From: Dermacentor variabilis | Lineage: Eukaryota > Arthropoda > Arachnida > Ixodida > Ixodidae | Direction of reading: 5' to 3' | DNA: 64,000 nucleotides | Assembly: GCF_050947875.1 (NCBI RefSeq) | Contig: NC_134574.1 | Coordinates: 105,827,469-105,891,468, forward strand | Part shown: in pieces, positions 48,072 through 57,730 of the stretch | Numbering within the stretch: position 1 is the stretch's first letter | Layout: each line of letters opens with the position of its first letter | Program-made: the position numbers and the translations under genes | The notes under the pieces: generated by a model | The model's input: the letters and a program-made list of their open reading frames with translations, nothing else | What the model was told of the DNA's origin: nothing | The model's database searches: none

Positions 48072-51060
48072 TAGCGGAGGACTGGGTGGCAATCCATGGT
48101 TAGGAAATTTCGCAGGCATTGGAAGAATTATTGGATAAGTAATTTGATAAATCCTGGGAAATGCATTCAAGCCACAGCGGACCATGATAGAATGATTGCG
48201 GAAAGAAATAGGCGTGGTTTTCGGAAACCTTTCAGGGAGCCATTACTCCGCTCCTCACAGCGCACATGAAAGAAGTACGCAACGACGAGGGCGACTGCGA
48301 AATGATGTACCGGTGATGTGCACTGTCCCCTTTGTTTTAACAAGTGCCACCCCTCCGTTTGCTTCAGCTTGTTCCGATAAGCAGTGAATTGAAAGGAGCA
48401 CAGGCGAAAGAACGCCGGCGGACGGAAAAGGGAAAGGGCGGGAGGCGATGCAATGAACGAAGGGATTTACATGACAATGAATCTCTATGCTCCTCTGGCG
48501 TGACACGCCGCGACCTTGAGAGTGGTGGGAGTACGCTAATTAATTGGGCCCGTGGTGGGTTATGTCCGTGGCCTGATGAATGAATGAGCTGGTCAGCGAA
48601 AGCGTTTCTCCCCTCTGTAGTCGAGCAGTGTTTGCTCTCTCCGTGGAGGAATACGGTTTTATATTATTCCTTCCCGGTAGTTCCTGATGATTGGCTGCCT
48701 TGTCAACGACTACTTGCGGTAAAGACACTCCCGTCGCTTGTTGTTCTGAATGGGTTGGCCCTCTGTCCCCTCTTCATCCTGTGCCAGTTTCGCAAACGTC
48801 GTCACGGCCATTATAAGATTATTGGTTGCGAGTCAGGGTGCATCGACGCGCGTTTGGGCGAGCTATCCGATAACCAGCATGCCATTCAACCGGATCCGCC
48901 AATGAGCCGGGCCTGGACACCGATCGATATCCAGCGGCTATATCGACCAAGGAGCCAGAATGGTGTTTGTCGCATTTCTGTTGCTGGGCAGCATTTGTAC
49001 TCCGGAAGTACCTACTGCTCAGCAAATACTTGTTTACGTACAATACAAGATTTGTTTGGGGATAGTTGTTTCAGCTGGAAACTGCAGACCGATCGGTACG
49101 GAAGAAAGACAGACAAAAAACTCAGTGGCCTTCCACTCTGCGAAGAAGGTAAACCAGCGAAGCTCTGTATGTGGGCCCCTTAAAGGCGAACTGCACCTCC
49201 GACGCGGGTCAGCCCGGCATTGCACTATCTTCGGGATCGGCCCCGGTATGGGGAGTTTTTTGCTTATGACATAAGAATTTCCTTGGACGGTAGAGGTATA
49301 CAGCGTCGCTGTAAAAAGGAGCACGTACGACACGACGGGTATTCGAACGACATGGTTTGTCAATGTTCCCGCTTTTGCGCGGGCTCCTCGTGCCCATTTC
49401 TCAGTGCTCCTTTTGTTATTGTTGTCATTGTTGCTGTTGTTTGGCGCACGTCGGCTTTCATACATTTTGCACCCGATTTATCCACCTTAGTTATAGGTAA
49501 TTGGCTTTAGCATAATAGAGAGGCGAATTGAAATGGGTTCAAATAAATGTGTTGGCCAACAAACATGGAAGCCTGAGGTAACATTCAATTGGGCGTAGAT
49601 CTCTAAAAGTACTTGCTTTTTTTTGTGTGTGTGTAAGAGAGCCATGTTCACTTGATGCAGAACCTTCGAGCTCATTCGAACGATTTCTACCGCGCTACGA
49701 GATGGCTTGCACCGATGAAGAGGCTCAAGACATCTAATTTTTTATTGCCCCTCTTGTTTTGTTTAGATAGAATACAGCTCAATGTATCGCATGTACGATA
49801 CATTTTATTGTGCTCAATGTATGTACTGGTATTGTACGCGCCTCTACGGCCGAATAAATTTTCCCGTGATCTTAAGTCGCACAAGATAGCTGGAGCTATT
49901 TTGTTGGTAGTAGGTTGCCTAAAAGTATTAACCGGATTAGCTCTGAACAGATTGAAACTGAGCAGAACTGTGTATTGATGAAGCTGCTAAGGGGAGTTCA
50001 AACATATTTTTTGCATACTGAGCTAATATGAGCTATAACAGGAGTAAAATAATCCAATTGTACAAGATATTGTCATACGCAATAATATAAGGTGCGTAGC
50101 ACTGACTTTAAATATATTATGGAAACTCGCCAAGTCGCAATTCACCAACACAGCAAAGCAACGTATTTCAGTGATCTAACCTGTGCGAAAAAAAAGAAAC
50201 TACTTAAGAAAGTCCGTACGTGGATGAATGCTTAAATTTTCAGGTAGTTTACGAGGGAAGGATATGAAAATTCGACATGTACCGAAGAACAACGTGTCTA
50301 GTGCTACAGTGATTTCTACAGTGATTTAAGTGTTCAATGTAGCGTTGGGATTGGAACGAGGTTAGACCGAGATGATGAAGATTTCAAAAAGGTGAGAAAT
50401 AAACATGACATATAAATTCTGAGCTTGGACATACGAACTGTAGGGATCTTTTGCACCGATTGTATTGTACTAACGGTTTTTTTTACCGTTGTATTCTATT
50501 GTTTAAATGGGCTCCGAACAGCCGACACGTACTGTAAAATTTAACGAACTAGAATTTTATAGGTCGCAAGTTTTCTTTCTTTCGCAACAGTGCATCGTGT
50601 GCGCTAAGACAATCCAATTTCCTAAGTACCTTGCTGCATGTTAATTAGATGCGCTTAGACCGAGCTATGTAGTGTAGGAACAGAATTCCTAAGTAAGTAC
50701 TTATGTTCTAGTGCTTTTGAAAAAGGCTGCCGCTGAAAAAGTAGGAAAATGAGGAAGGGAATTTACAGATTCAAAGGGACATGTAGACAGTTTTACTGAA
50801 ATTAATGTTTATTTGCGCCTTCCTGAATTCCTTACAGAAATTTTGAGCATCATTTTCAAAGCCTAACACGATTGGCAGGAAATAGAACAAATAAGCTACG
50901 CAATCATCGGCTCATAGGCGTATTTTGGTACTGACATTGCAGGGTAAGTCGTTTATATAGACGAGAAACAGCAGAGGGCCTAACACAAAACCCAGTGGTA
51001 CATCAGATATTCATTTTCCGTACGTGATTTGGTAGAGATAAAATAGAACTTATTGAAATT
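48072..51060. other. No gene supported; one long frame
   Basis: Apart from the 199-codon frame listed separately, this 3-kb stretch shows only short frames, a T-run/GT tract at 49617-49633 and no recognisable element. Confidence 0.45.
48584..49183 (+). other. Unidentified 199-codon open frame
   Basis: This is the longest frame in the window not explained by a retroelement or simple repeat. It starts with ATG and contains a hydrophobic stretch (about residues 50-68, SLVVLNGLALCPLFILC) and scattered cysteines, but no domain I recognise. There is no visible promoter or poly(A) context. One frame of this length is roughly what chance would give in 64 kb on six frames, so it may not be a gene. 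Confidence 0.15.
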
Positions 51061-51088
51061 ACCATCAGCATCATCATAATCAGCCTGG

Positions 51089-51583
51089 CTACGCCCACTG
51101 CACGAAAAAGGCCTCCCCCATACTTCTCCAACTAACCCGGTCATGCGCTAATTGTGGCCATGTTGTCCCTGCAAACTTCTTATTCTCATCTTTCCACCTA
51201 AGTTTCTGTCGCCCCCTGCTACGCTTCCCTTCTCTTGGAATCCAGTCCGTAAGCCTTAATGACCATCGGTTCTCCTCCTTCCTCATTACATGCCCTGGCC
51301 ATGCCCATTTCTTTTTCTTGATTTTAACTAAGATGTCATTAACTCGCGTTTGTTCCCACACCCAATCTGCCCTGTTCTTATCTATTAGCGGTACACCCAT
51401 CATTCTTCTTTCCATAGATCGTTGCGTTGTGCGCAATTTAAGTAGGACCCCTTTTCCAGGTTTCTCCCCCGTAGGTGAGTACTGGTAAGAAACAGCTGTA
51501 ATACATATTTCTCTTGAGGGATAATAGCAACGTGCTGCCCATGATATGATAATGCCTGCCAAACGCACCTCAGTCCATTTCAA
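51089..51583 (-). pseudogene. RTE C-terminal region
   Basis: This contains LLKLRTTQRSMERRMMGV, DWVWEQTRVNDIL, KKKKWAWPGHVMRKE, NRWSLRLTDWIPREGK and SWRSMGEAFFVQW, the conserved C-terminal block of RTE proteins. It lies between the RT and the 3' tail. It matches the plus-strand copy at 57.7 kb at most positions, so both come from one family. The piece is intact to its natural stop, but frameshifted from RT. Confidence 0.85.
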
Positions 51584-51668
51584 TTTTTCTGATTATTTCA
51601 GTCTGATGATCTGGATCCGAGGTCACTACCTGCCTTAAGTAGATCTATTATCTTACCACTTCCAGTGC

Positions 51669-52712
51669 TTAGCTACCTATCGTAAACTGCTGTTCTCTTC
51701 CGAGACTGTTACACATTACTTTAGATTTCTGCAGATTAATCTTTAGACGCACCCTGCTACTTTGCCTGTCCAGGTCAGTGAGTATGCATTGCAATTGGTC
51801 CCCTGAGTTACTAAGCAAGGCAATATCGTCAGCGAATTGCAAGTTACTACGGTATTCTCCAATAACTCTTTTCCTCCATTCATCCCAATACAGGTATCCT
51901 AATACCTCCTGTAAACACGCTGTGAATAGCATGGGAGAGATCGTATCTCTCTGCCTGACGCACTTCTTTATTGGGATGGACCACTAGGGTGACTATGGAG
52001 CTGCTATATATATCTTTCAGTATATTTAGGTACGGCTCGTCTACACCCTGATTCTGTAAGGCCTGCATGACTGTTGAGGTTTCGACTGAATCAAACGCTT
52101 TCTCGTAATTATTCAAACCTATATATAAGGGTTGGTTATATTCCGCACATTTCTCTATCGCCTGATTGATAGTGCGAATATGGTCTATTGTTGAGTAGCC
52201 TTTACGAAATCCTACCTGGTCCTTTGGTTGACAGAAGTCTAATGGGTTCCTGATTCTATTTGCGATTTCCTTAGTAAATACTTTGTAGACAACGGAGTGG
52301 AAGCTGATCGGTCTATAATTTTACAAGTCCTAGGAGTCCCCTTTCTTATTGATTATGTTGGGGTTCTTCCGAGATGCCGGTACGCTCGAGGTCATGAGGC
52401 ATTGTGCATACAGGCCAGATCTTCTAAAACAATCTGCCCACCTTCCTTCAATAAATCTGCTGTTACCTGATCCTCCCCAGCTGCATTCCCCCTTTGCCTA
52501 GCTCGGAAGCCTTCTTCCGGCATTACTTCTGAGATGTCAGATTCCTCTAGAACATTCCCTCTACCATTATCGTCGTGGGTGCCACTTGTACAGTATAAAT
52601 CTCTATAGAACTCCTCAGCCACTTGACCTATCTTATACATATTAGTGATGATATTGCCAGCTTTGTTTCTTAGCGCATATATCTGATTCTTGCATATTCC
52701 TAGTTTCTTCTT
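51669..52712 (-). pseudogene. RTE reverse transcriptase
   Basis: Reading from 52712: KLGICKNQIYALRNKAG and ITNMYKIGQVAEEFYRDLY, a decayed fingers region with YKVFTKEIANRIRN and GFRKGYSTIDHI, motif A as LNNYEKAFDSVE, then IHSVFT, motif C as QFADDIALLSN (about 51820-51850) and VRLKINLQKSKVM. The catalytic Asp of motif A (usual FIDYEKAFD) is Asn, while both aspartates of FADD remain. Several stops and frameshifts separate the blocks. Confidence 0.85.
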
Positions 52713-52717
52713 CACTG

Positions 52718-52927
52718 TGTACCGATCCACCCGGGTTCGTGAACAAGGCAGGGCTCGAGGCACCCTCTGTTGGACCGATGCTCCGTAGCGTGGTGGTGAC
52801 GAAGGATGACTGACGGCCGAGCAGCTGTGCTCGTCGGTGTTTATTGCACTGCAGTGACCAATGTTGCCTACCGAGCCTGGCAGGCCAACGAAGATTATAC
52901 CGGAGGGGGCGTCACATGCTTGTTACA
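52718..52927 (-). repeat. 3' LTR
   Basis: It starts TGTAACAAGCATGTGACGCC and ends GGATCGGTACA on the minus strand, with the same AATAAA box. The outer border abuts CACTG at 52713-52717 and then RTE coding sequence. Confidence 0.85.
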
Positions 52928-52988
52928 CCCCCTTACCCCCAGCTTGTTTGTCGACAACAAACGTCCACGTTCGGAGTGCAAGGCTTAT

Positions 52989-53030
52989 CTCCGCCCTAGC
53001 CGGGTCGACGGTTCCTGCTACCCATGCGAG
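52989..53030. repeat. Direct repeat, left copy (42 bp)
   Basis: It shares GGGTCGACGGTTCCTGCTACCC and flanking bases with 53554-53595, with four differences in 42 positions. The pair brackets the non-LTR fragment inside the LTR element. Confidence 0.85.
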
Positions 53031-53033
53031 CGA

Positions 53034-53561
53034 GGATTCTGAACGGCAAATACCCCTCTGATATTGTCGAGCACATAGTCTGGTTCCCAGCTCACAGGGA
53101 CCAGACGTATTACCGGGTCACCTGAACCCCAATGAGATAGCCCACGACCATGCGCGAGGTTTCGTATGCCGCGACGGAATGGTGTACCGGGTGAGTTCGG
53201 GAGAACTCGTCCACAGTGATTCTCTAGTTACTTTTCACGAAATCACGTCTCATTACAGAGATAATAGGCAGAACTGAGGTGAAACAGCGCGAAAAAGACG
53301 AGGACACAAGGAAACAAATACCACAGACAAGCGCTGGTATTTGTCTCCTTGTGTCCTCGTCTTTTTCGCGCTGTTTCACTTCAGTTCTAAGTATGAACCA
53401 ACCAGCCCTCATCAAGATCTTAAGAATAGGCAGAGTTTTCCTTTCCCCCTTCATAAGCTCAACAGGCCACAAGCTAGCACGCTCCGCATGCTCCAGAAGG
53501 AGTCTTACCCCTCTAGGAGCTTTCTGAACCTTCTCCACCCGGACATTGATCCACTCCGCCC
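53034..53561 (+). mobile_element. Fragment of the I-like non-LTR element, inside the LTR element
   Basis: From AGGATTCTGAACGGCAAA to CCACTCCGCCC this is nearly identical to 60996-61352 of the element at 59.6-61.6 kb, apart from an inserted foldback at 53271-53424. It encodes part of the RNase H end and C-terminal region. Both ends are blunt truncations with no tail. Its orientation is opposite to the host LTR element. Confidence 0.85.
53271..53424. mobile_element. Foldback insertion with 9-bp duplication
   Basis: Arms 53271-53323 and 53335-53387 are reverse complements with two or three mismatches around an 11-bp loop. A 37-bp tail follows. AATAGGCAG occurs on both sides (53263-53271 and 53425-53433). 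The uninterrupted parent at 61.2 kb has it once, so it is a target duplication. There is no coding capacity. Confidence 0.85.
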
Positions 53562-53595
53562 CAACCGGGTCGACGGTTCCTGCTACCCAGGAGAG
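53554..53595. repeat. Direct repeat, right copy (42 bp)
   Basis: This is the partner of 52989-53030. The first bases (CTCCGCCC) also overlap the end of the non-LTR fragment, giving microhomology at the junction. Confidence 0.85.
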
Positions 53596-54160
53596 TAACG
53601 ATCCGGTGGCTTCCGCCTAAGCTTAGGAGGCTGGGGACGTCTTTCACCACATGCAGGCTGGCTTCCTGGTACTCTGGCAGACGAACGCGCATAGCATGAA
53701 TCAAGTTTCGGCTCAGCAAAGTCGGCGACGCCCTCTTGTTCAAGTAAAGGGGAAGGATTGCCTCCCTGAACCTGCAAAAGATGCCTGGGGTAGCTGTGTA
53801 GTATCACGCCCGATGCCTCGACGGACACGCTGGGGAAAGCACGCTAGAATTGTTTCCCAGCCATGACAGACACGCTGGCCCCTGTGCGCAGCTGTATGGA
53901 AATGCGATGCCGGCAGATTTCGACGGTCAGCATGTACGGCGGCACAGACGACGGTACAAAGCCTGTGTGCCACATGTCCAAAATCGGCGTGTTCTCGGCC
54001 ACGGCGTGGAGCCTGGCCGCGGAAGAACTTGAGCCTGCTGCCGCACGCCCCAACCGCGTATCCTTGCGACGGCAACCTTGGCCACGGGCGTGTGTGGTAC
54101 GTGGGCTTGAACCAGACTGCGGCTGCTGTTTCCTTTATTCCTGCCCCTTCGGCATACCTG
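53583..54160 (-). pseudogene. Aspartic protease remnant, catalytic Asp lost
   Basis: Downstream of gag, EICRHRISIQLRTGASVSV carries the protease active-site motif as RTGAS instead of the usual DTGAS (about 53880-53895), so the catalytic Asp is gone. The next frame continues with SVEASGVILHSY and HLLQVQGG, typical of the flap-side region in these elements. Coding then ends near 53590 at the deletion junction. Confidence 0.75.
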
Positions 54161-54162
54161 TG

Positions 54163-54903
54163 TCAGGTGCCCAGTTTTCCCGCACGAAAGCATTGTGCTT
54201 GAGAGAACTGGCACTTTGAGGGGTAGTGGACACCACCGCAGCGACCGCAGGTACTGCCCTTTGTCGCCAAGTTGCTGAGCGCCGCTTCCGCCGATGGTGA
54301 GCCAGTGGCACGGACAATCTCACCGGCGTCCTTCGTGGCAGCTTCCATTGCCAGCATTGCCTTCACGGCGACTTGCAGAGAGCAGTCGGGAAGCGCCAGG
54401 CGTCGCGTCTGCATGGCGGTGTTGTTTATGCCGCAGACGAAATTGTCCCGGAGCAGCGAGTCCAGCTGGTCCATGAAAACGCAGGCACTCGCTAACCCTC
54501 GTAGCACAACAACGAACTGCCAGAGTGTTTCTCCTACCTGGCAGCTCCGTTTGTTGAAGCGAAAACGCTCCATTAGTGTAGACGGTGCCGAGTTGAAATG
54601 CGGGCGTAGTATGGCGAGCAGCTCACCCAGCGTCTCAACATGCGGTATGGCTGGCTTGAGAAGGCTGATTAAGAGACTGAATACGCGGGTCCCACAGCTG
54701 GCCAGGAAAATGTCCCACTGTTTGCCCTCGGTTGTGTCGTTTGCGCGGAAGAACACGTGGACTTGTTCTTCGTAACATAGCCAGGTGGACCCATATTCCT
54801 CGAACGGCTCGAGCCGTCCGTACAGAGGCACGGTGACAGCAACGGGGGGCGGCGTTTCGCCGCTCGCAGCGGCGTGGGACCATCCTTCGGTACTCGTCCC
54901 CAG
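54163..54903 (-). pseudogene. Gag (gypsy-type)
   Basis: Gag packages the element RNA. After VPLYGRLEPFEEYGSTW the frame shows a capsid-like helical region and FRFNKRSCQVGETLWQF. A first zinc knuckle follows, C-x2-C-x3-H-x4-C (CGRCGGVHYPSKC), then a second whose second Cys is Arg (CFRAGKLGHLTQVC, completed in the next frame). The open frame begins at a GTG inside or next to the LTR, and no ATG start was identified. The layout gag then protease matches Ty3/gypsy. Confidence 0.8.
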
Positions 54904-55113
54904 TTTCACGATCCGTCCGCGTTAGTGAACCAGGGAGGACTCGAAACACCCTCCGTTAGACAGATGCTCCACAGCGTGGTGGTGATGAACGATGACTGAC
55001 CGACGAGCGGCTGTGCTTGTCGGTGTTTATTGCGGCACGGTGACCAATGTTGCCTACCGAGCCTGGCGGGCCAACGAAGCTTATGCCCGAGGGGGCGTCA
55101 CATGCTTTTTACA
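54904..55113 (-). repeat. 5' LTR
   Basis: It starts TGTAAAAAGCATGTGACGCC on the minus strand and holds an AATAAA box in its middle (GCAATAAACACC). The inner border near 54904 is approximate. A five-base CACTG duplicate lies just outside at 55114-55118. Confidence 0.85.
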
Positions 55114-55118
55114 CACTG

Positions 55119-55494
55119 CTTTTAGGCTTCCTCAGTTCCTGAGAGCTTGCTCAGTTCTATCCATAATATACTTCCTTATGTCAGCTATCTTACGGTTGTT
55201 GATTAACTTGGGAGGTGCCAGCTCTATCCTAGCTGTAGGCTTAGAGGCTTTCAAACATTATTGTTTCTTGATCAGATCTTTCGTCTCCTGCGATAGCTTA
55301 CTTGTATCCTGTCTAACGGAGTTACCACCGACTTCTATTGCACACTCCTTAATGATGCCCATCAGATTGTCGTTCATTGCTTCAACACTAAGGTCCTCTT
55401 CCTGAGTTAAATCCGAATACCTGTTCTGTAGCTTGATCCGGAATTCCTCTAGTTTCCCTCTTACCGCTAACTCACTGATCGGCTTATGTACCAA
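55119..55494 (-). pseudogene. RTE linker between endonuclease and RT
   Basis: This charged region (HKPISELAVRGKLEEFRIKL, then LSQETKDLIKKQ) joins endonuclease to RT in RTE proteins. It continues in frame-disrupted form to SLKAV at about 55125, where the gypsy-type element was inserted. The protein sequence resumes with KKKLGICKNQIYALRNKAG on the other side at 52712. Confidence 0.75.
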
Positions 55495-55497
55495 TTT

Positions 55498-56240
55498 CTA
55501 CCGTTCCTGCTTCAAGTCTAGGTTAATTCGAGATCTTACCGTCCTATGGTCACTGCAGCGCACCTTGGCGAGCACGTACACATCTTGTATGAGGCCAGGG
55601 TTAGCGCAGAGTATGAAGTCTATTTCATTTCCAGTCTCGCCGTTTGGGCTCCTACACCTCCACCTTCGGCTATCCCGCTTGCGGAAGAAGGTATTCATTA
55701 TCCGCATATTTTTTTGTTCCGCAAACTCTACTAATAACTCTCCCCTGCTATTGCTAGTGCCTATGCCATATTCCCCCACTGCCGTGTCTCCAGCCTGCAT
55801 CTTGCCTACCCTGGCATTGAAGTCGCCCATCATTATGTTGTATTTTGTTTTGACTTTACCCATCGCCTATTCCACGTCTTCATAGAAATTTTCGACTTGT
55901 TGGTCACCATGACTGGATGTAGGCGCGCAGATCCGTACGGCCTTGAATGTATACTTCTTATTAAGTTCCACAAAAAGACCTGCCACCCTCTCGTTAATGC
56001 TATAGAATTCCTGTATTTTACCAGCTATATCCTTATTAATCAGGATTCCTAGTTCTCGTCTCTCCGCTCAGCTCCGTAGCACAGGACGTGCCCGCTTTTT
56101 AGCACTGTATATGCTTCATTGGTCCTCGTAATCTCACTGAGGCCTATTATATCCCATTTCATGCCTGCTAATTCCTACACTAGTACTGCTAGACTCGCCT
56201 CACTAGATAACGTTCTAGCGTTAAACGTTGCAAGGTTCAG
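55498..56240 (-). pseudogene. RTE AP-like endonuclease domain
   Basis: The endonuclease nicks target DNA to start reverse transcription. The motifs in order are LATFNARTL (about 56212-56238; the metal-binding Asn region), MKWDIIGLSE, the GDFNARVG motif (near 55810) and CSDHRTVRS (near 55550), the signature SDH triplet. Two stops, one near 55863, break the frame. All three motif groups remain readable, so it is only moderately decayed. RT lies downstream past the linker and the LTR insertion. Confidence 0.85.
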
Positions 56241-56519
56241 ATTCCAATGGCGGCCTTTCCGGATCCAAGATTCTTAGCATCCTCTGCTGCGTCACAGGTC
56301 TGACCACCGCGGTGGTCAGTTGCTTCGCAGCTGCTGGGGACTATGCGCCGAGATTTCATTGTTGTAATCATATATGGCGTTGTGGTTATGTACTGAACCA
56401 GGGTGGGCAATCCTGCTCTGGTGAGGGAGTGCGTTACCGGTTCTGGTCACTGGGATCAGGCCGCTATCCAGGCCTGTTTGCGCAATTTTATCAACATGCG
56501 GATTTTTTTTAATCCGGTG

Positions 56520-56600
56520 GAAAATTGCGCGGCACCGGCATTTGAACTACGGTCCTCTTGCACATGAGGCGGATGCTCTACCTCTACGTCATCGCTGTTC
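56520..56600 (-). other. tRNA-like segment at the RTE 5' end
   Basis: The minus strand reads an A-box-like TAGAGGTAGAGCATCCGCC and a B-box-like GTAGTTCAAATGCC with tRNA-like spacing, directly upstream of the RTE 5' region. It may be part of the RTE 5' UTR (an internal pol III-type promoter or captured tRNA) or an unrelated SINE head abutting it. It does not look like a complete functional tRNA. Confidence 0.45.
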
Positions 56601-56607
56601 TCTGAAA

Positions 56608-57103
56608 TCACGTTGTTAAAAAAAGACCTAATAGCAATTTGGCTAGATTTGTATTGTTTAAAATTCTGTTTACGAGTAGCTTACAAAAAACGTCTGGACC
56701 GTATGACAGTACCAAAGGCTTTTCAAAATTCATATATGTCGCATCTGTTTGGTTAGTCATATTCATGGAACAATTGATGTCATGGAGAAATTCTACTAAT
56801 TGATTTACAGTAGTTAGGCCACTGTGAAATCTATGTTGAAAGCTAGATAAAATACTTTTGGCAAGCAAAAACTTAGCGATGTGTCTGTATAATACGTTCC
56901 AGTAATGCGCTATACTGATTTGTCAGAGAAATGGGTCGGTGATTTTTGAGATTGTGCTCATCGCCAGACCAAACATCAGCCGGATGTTGAAACATGGATG
57001 AAATAATTTTGGCACACAAAAACATAGCGATGTGTCCGGGGATAATTCGTTCGATTAATGTGCTGTACTGATATGTCAAAGAAATGGGTCGATAATTTTT
57101 CAA
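56608..57103 (-). pseudogene. CR1-like reverse transcriptase fragment, partly duplicated
   Basis: The frames 56873-57103 and 56608-56868 carry the RT motifs described for the element. The catalytic Asp of motif A reads Asn (MNFEKPL for the usual MDFEKAFD). Nothing after motif A-B is left, so the YADD box is absent. The repeated NYRPISL block shows an internal duplication of about 150 bp. Confidence 0.7.
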
Positions 57104-57110
57104 ATTGTGC
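56836..57110. repeat. Tandem duplication, 150-bp unit
   Basis: TTGAAA.C.(T)GGATAAAATA.TTTTGGCA at 56836 restarts at 56986, and the downstream GCGATGTGTC at 56876 restarts at 57027. The spacing is 150-151 bp. The second unit is partial. The units have diverged considerably. Confidence 0.7.
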
Positions 57111-57730
57111 TCAACGGAAACTCAACATAGAAATAAGTTTTGAAACTTTCCGTCTGGTAGGAACAGTACAGGTAGGCATTGATTCCTGAAAAACACTTGT
57201 CAGATAATTGCTTGTTTAGACAGAATGACATACTAGAAAGGAATTCGGAAAATTCACAGGACCGGGAGATTTTTTTATTATAAATATTTTTTATCAGATT
57301 TAGGATGCCTTGTTCACTCACTGTGACACCATCAATGAACCAGTTGGAACAGACATAAAATGCAGGAATTTTGAAGTTGCCTGTAGTAAAAGCTGGCTGA
57401 AAAACGGCAAATAAGTTTTAGATGCTCATTAACATTCCATTATTAATTATTTATGTGTCATCCGATGCCCCAGCGTGTGAGATTGCTTGCTAAAATTTGC
57501 TCGGATTGGCGCCTAATTAATTCGGCAAGGTAGGTTTATAACACATTTTTTTTAATAAGCGTTATGCCTAAGTTCTTCTTTAGCAACATTAAATTGCTTT
57601 TTTTATTTGCATGTCATCTGTCCCTCTCGAACAGCGTGATCTAGCAGTACGAAGAGATAATTGTAAAATGTCTCAGATTATACAAGGTGATTGGTGTTAT
57701 TTATTGTTTTCTGCGCGGTACATATTTGCT

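Larger units (their letters stand above)
52718..55113 (-). mobile_element. Internally deleted gypsy-type LTR retrotransposon
   Basis: The 2.4-kb element lies on the minus strand between two 210-bp LTRs, with a 5-bp CACTG duplication on each side (52713-52717 and 55114-55118). Its ends are TGTA at 5' and TACA at 3'. It keeps gag and protease but has lost RT, RNase H and integrase. In their place lies a fragment of an unrelated non-LTR element (53034-53561). By my hand alignment the LTRs differ at about 30 of 210 positions, so the insertion is old. Confidence 0.85.
51061..56610 (-). mobile_element. Nearly full-length RTE element, split by an LTR element
   Basis: On the minus strand this RTE has a 5' region (56240-56610), endonuclease (55500-56240), linker (55119-55500), an interruption by the LTR element, then RT and C-terminal region (51089-52712) and a TGATGATG-type tail (51061-51080). 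The two parts sum to about 3.1 kb, close to the usual RTE length. Coding is broken by stops and frameshifts. The protein C terminus matches the plus-strand copy at 57731-58495. Confidence 0.85.
56608..57440 (-). mobile_element. CR1-like non-LTR element, RT part
   Basis: The minus strand encodes a pre-RT region (57100-57440, with SEQGILNLIKNIYNKK), LKNHRPISLTNQYSALLERI (the NYRPISL motif of RT), and then SSFQHRFHSGLTTVNQLVEF and ATYMNFEKPL (motif A as NFEKPL). About 150 bp are tandemly duplicated, so the NYRPISL motif is present twice. The 3' side is cut at about 56608, next to the RTE 5' end. With the endonuclease piece at 58500-58945 it probably made one element. Confidence 0.7.
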
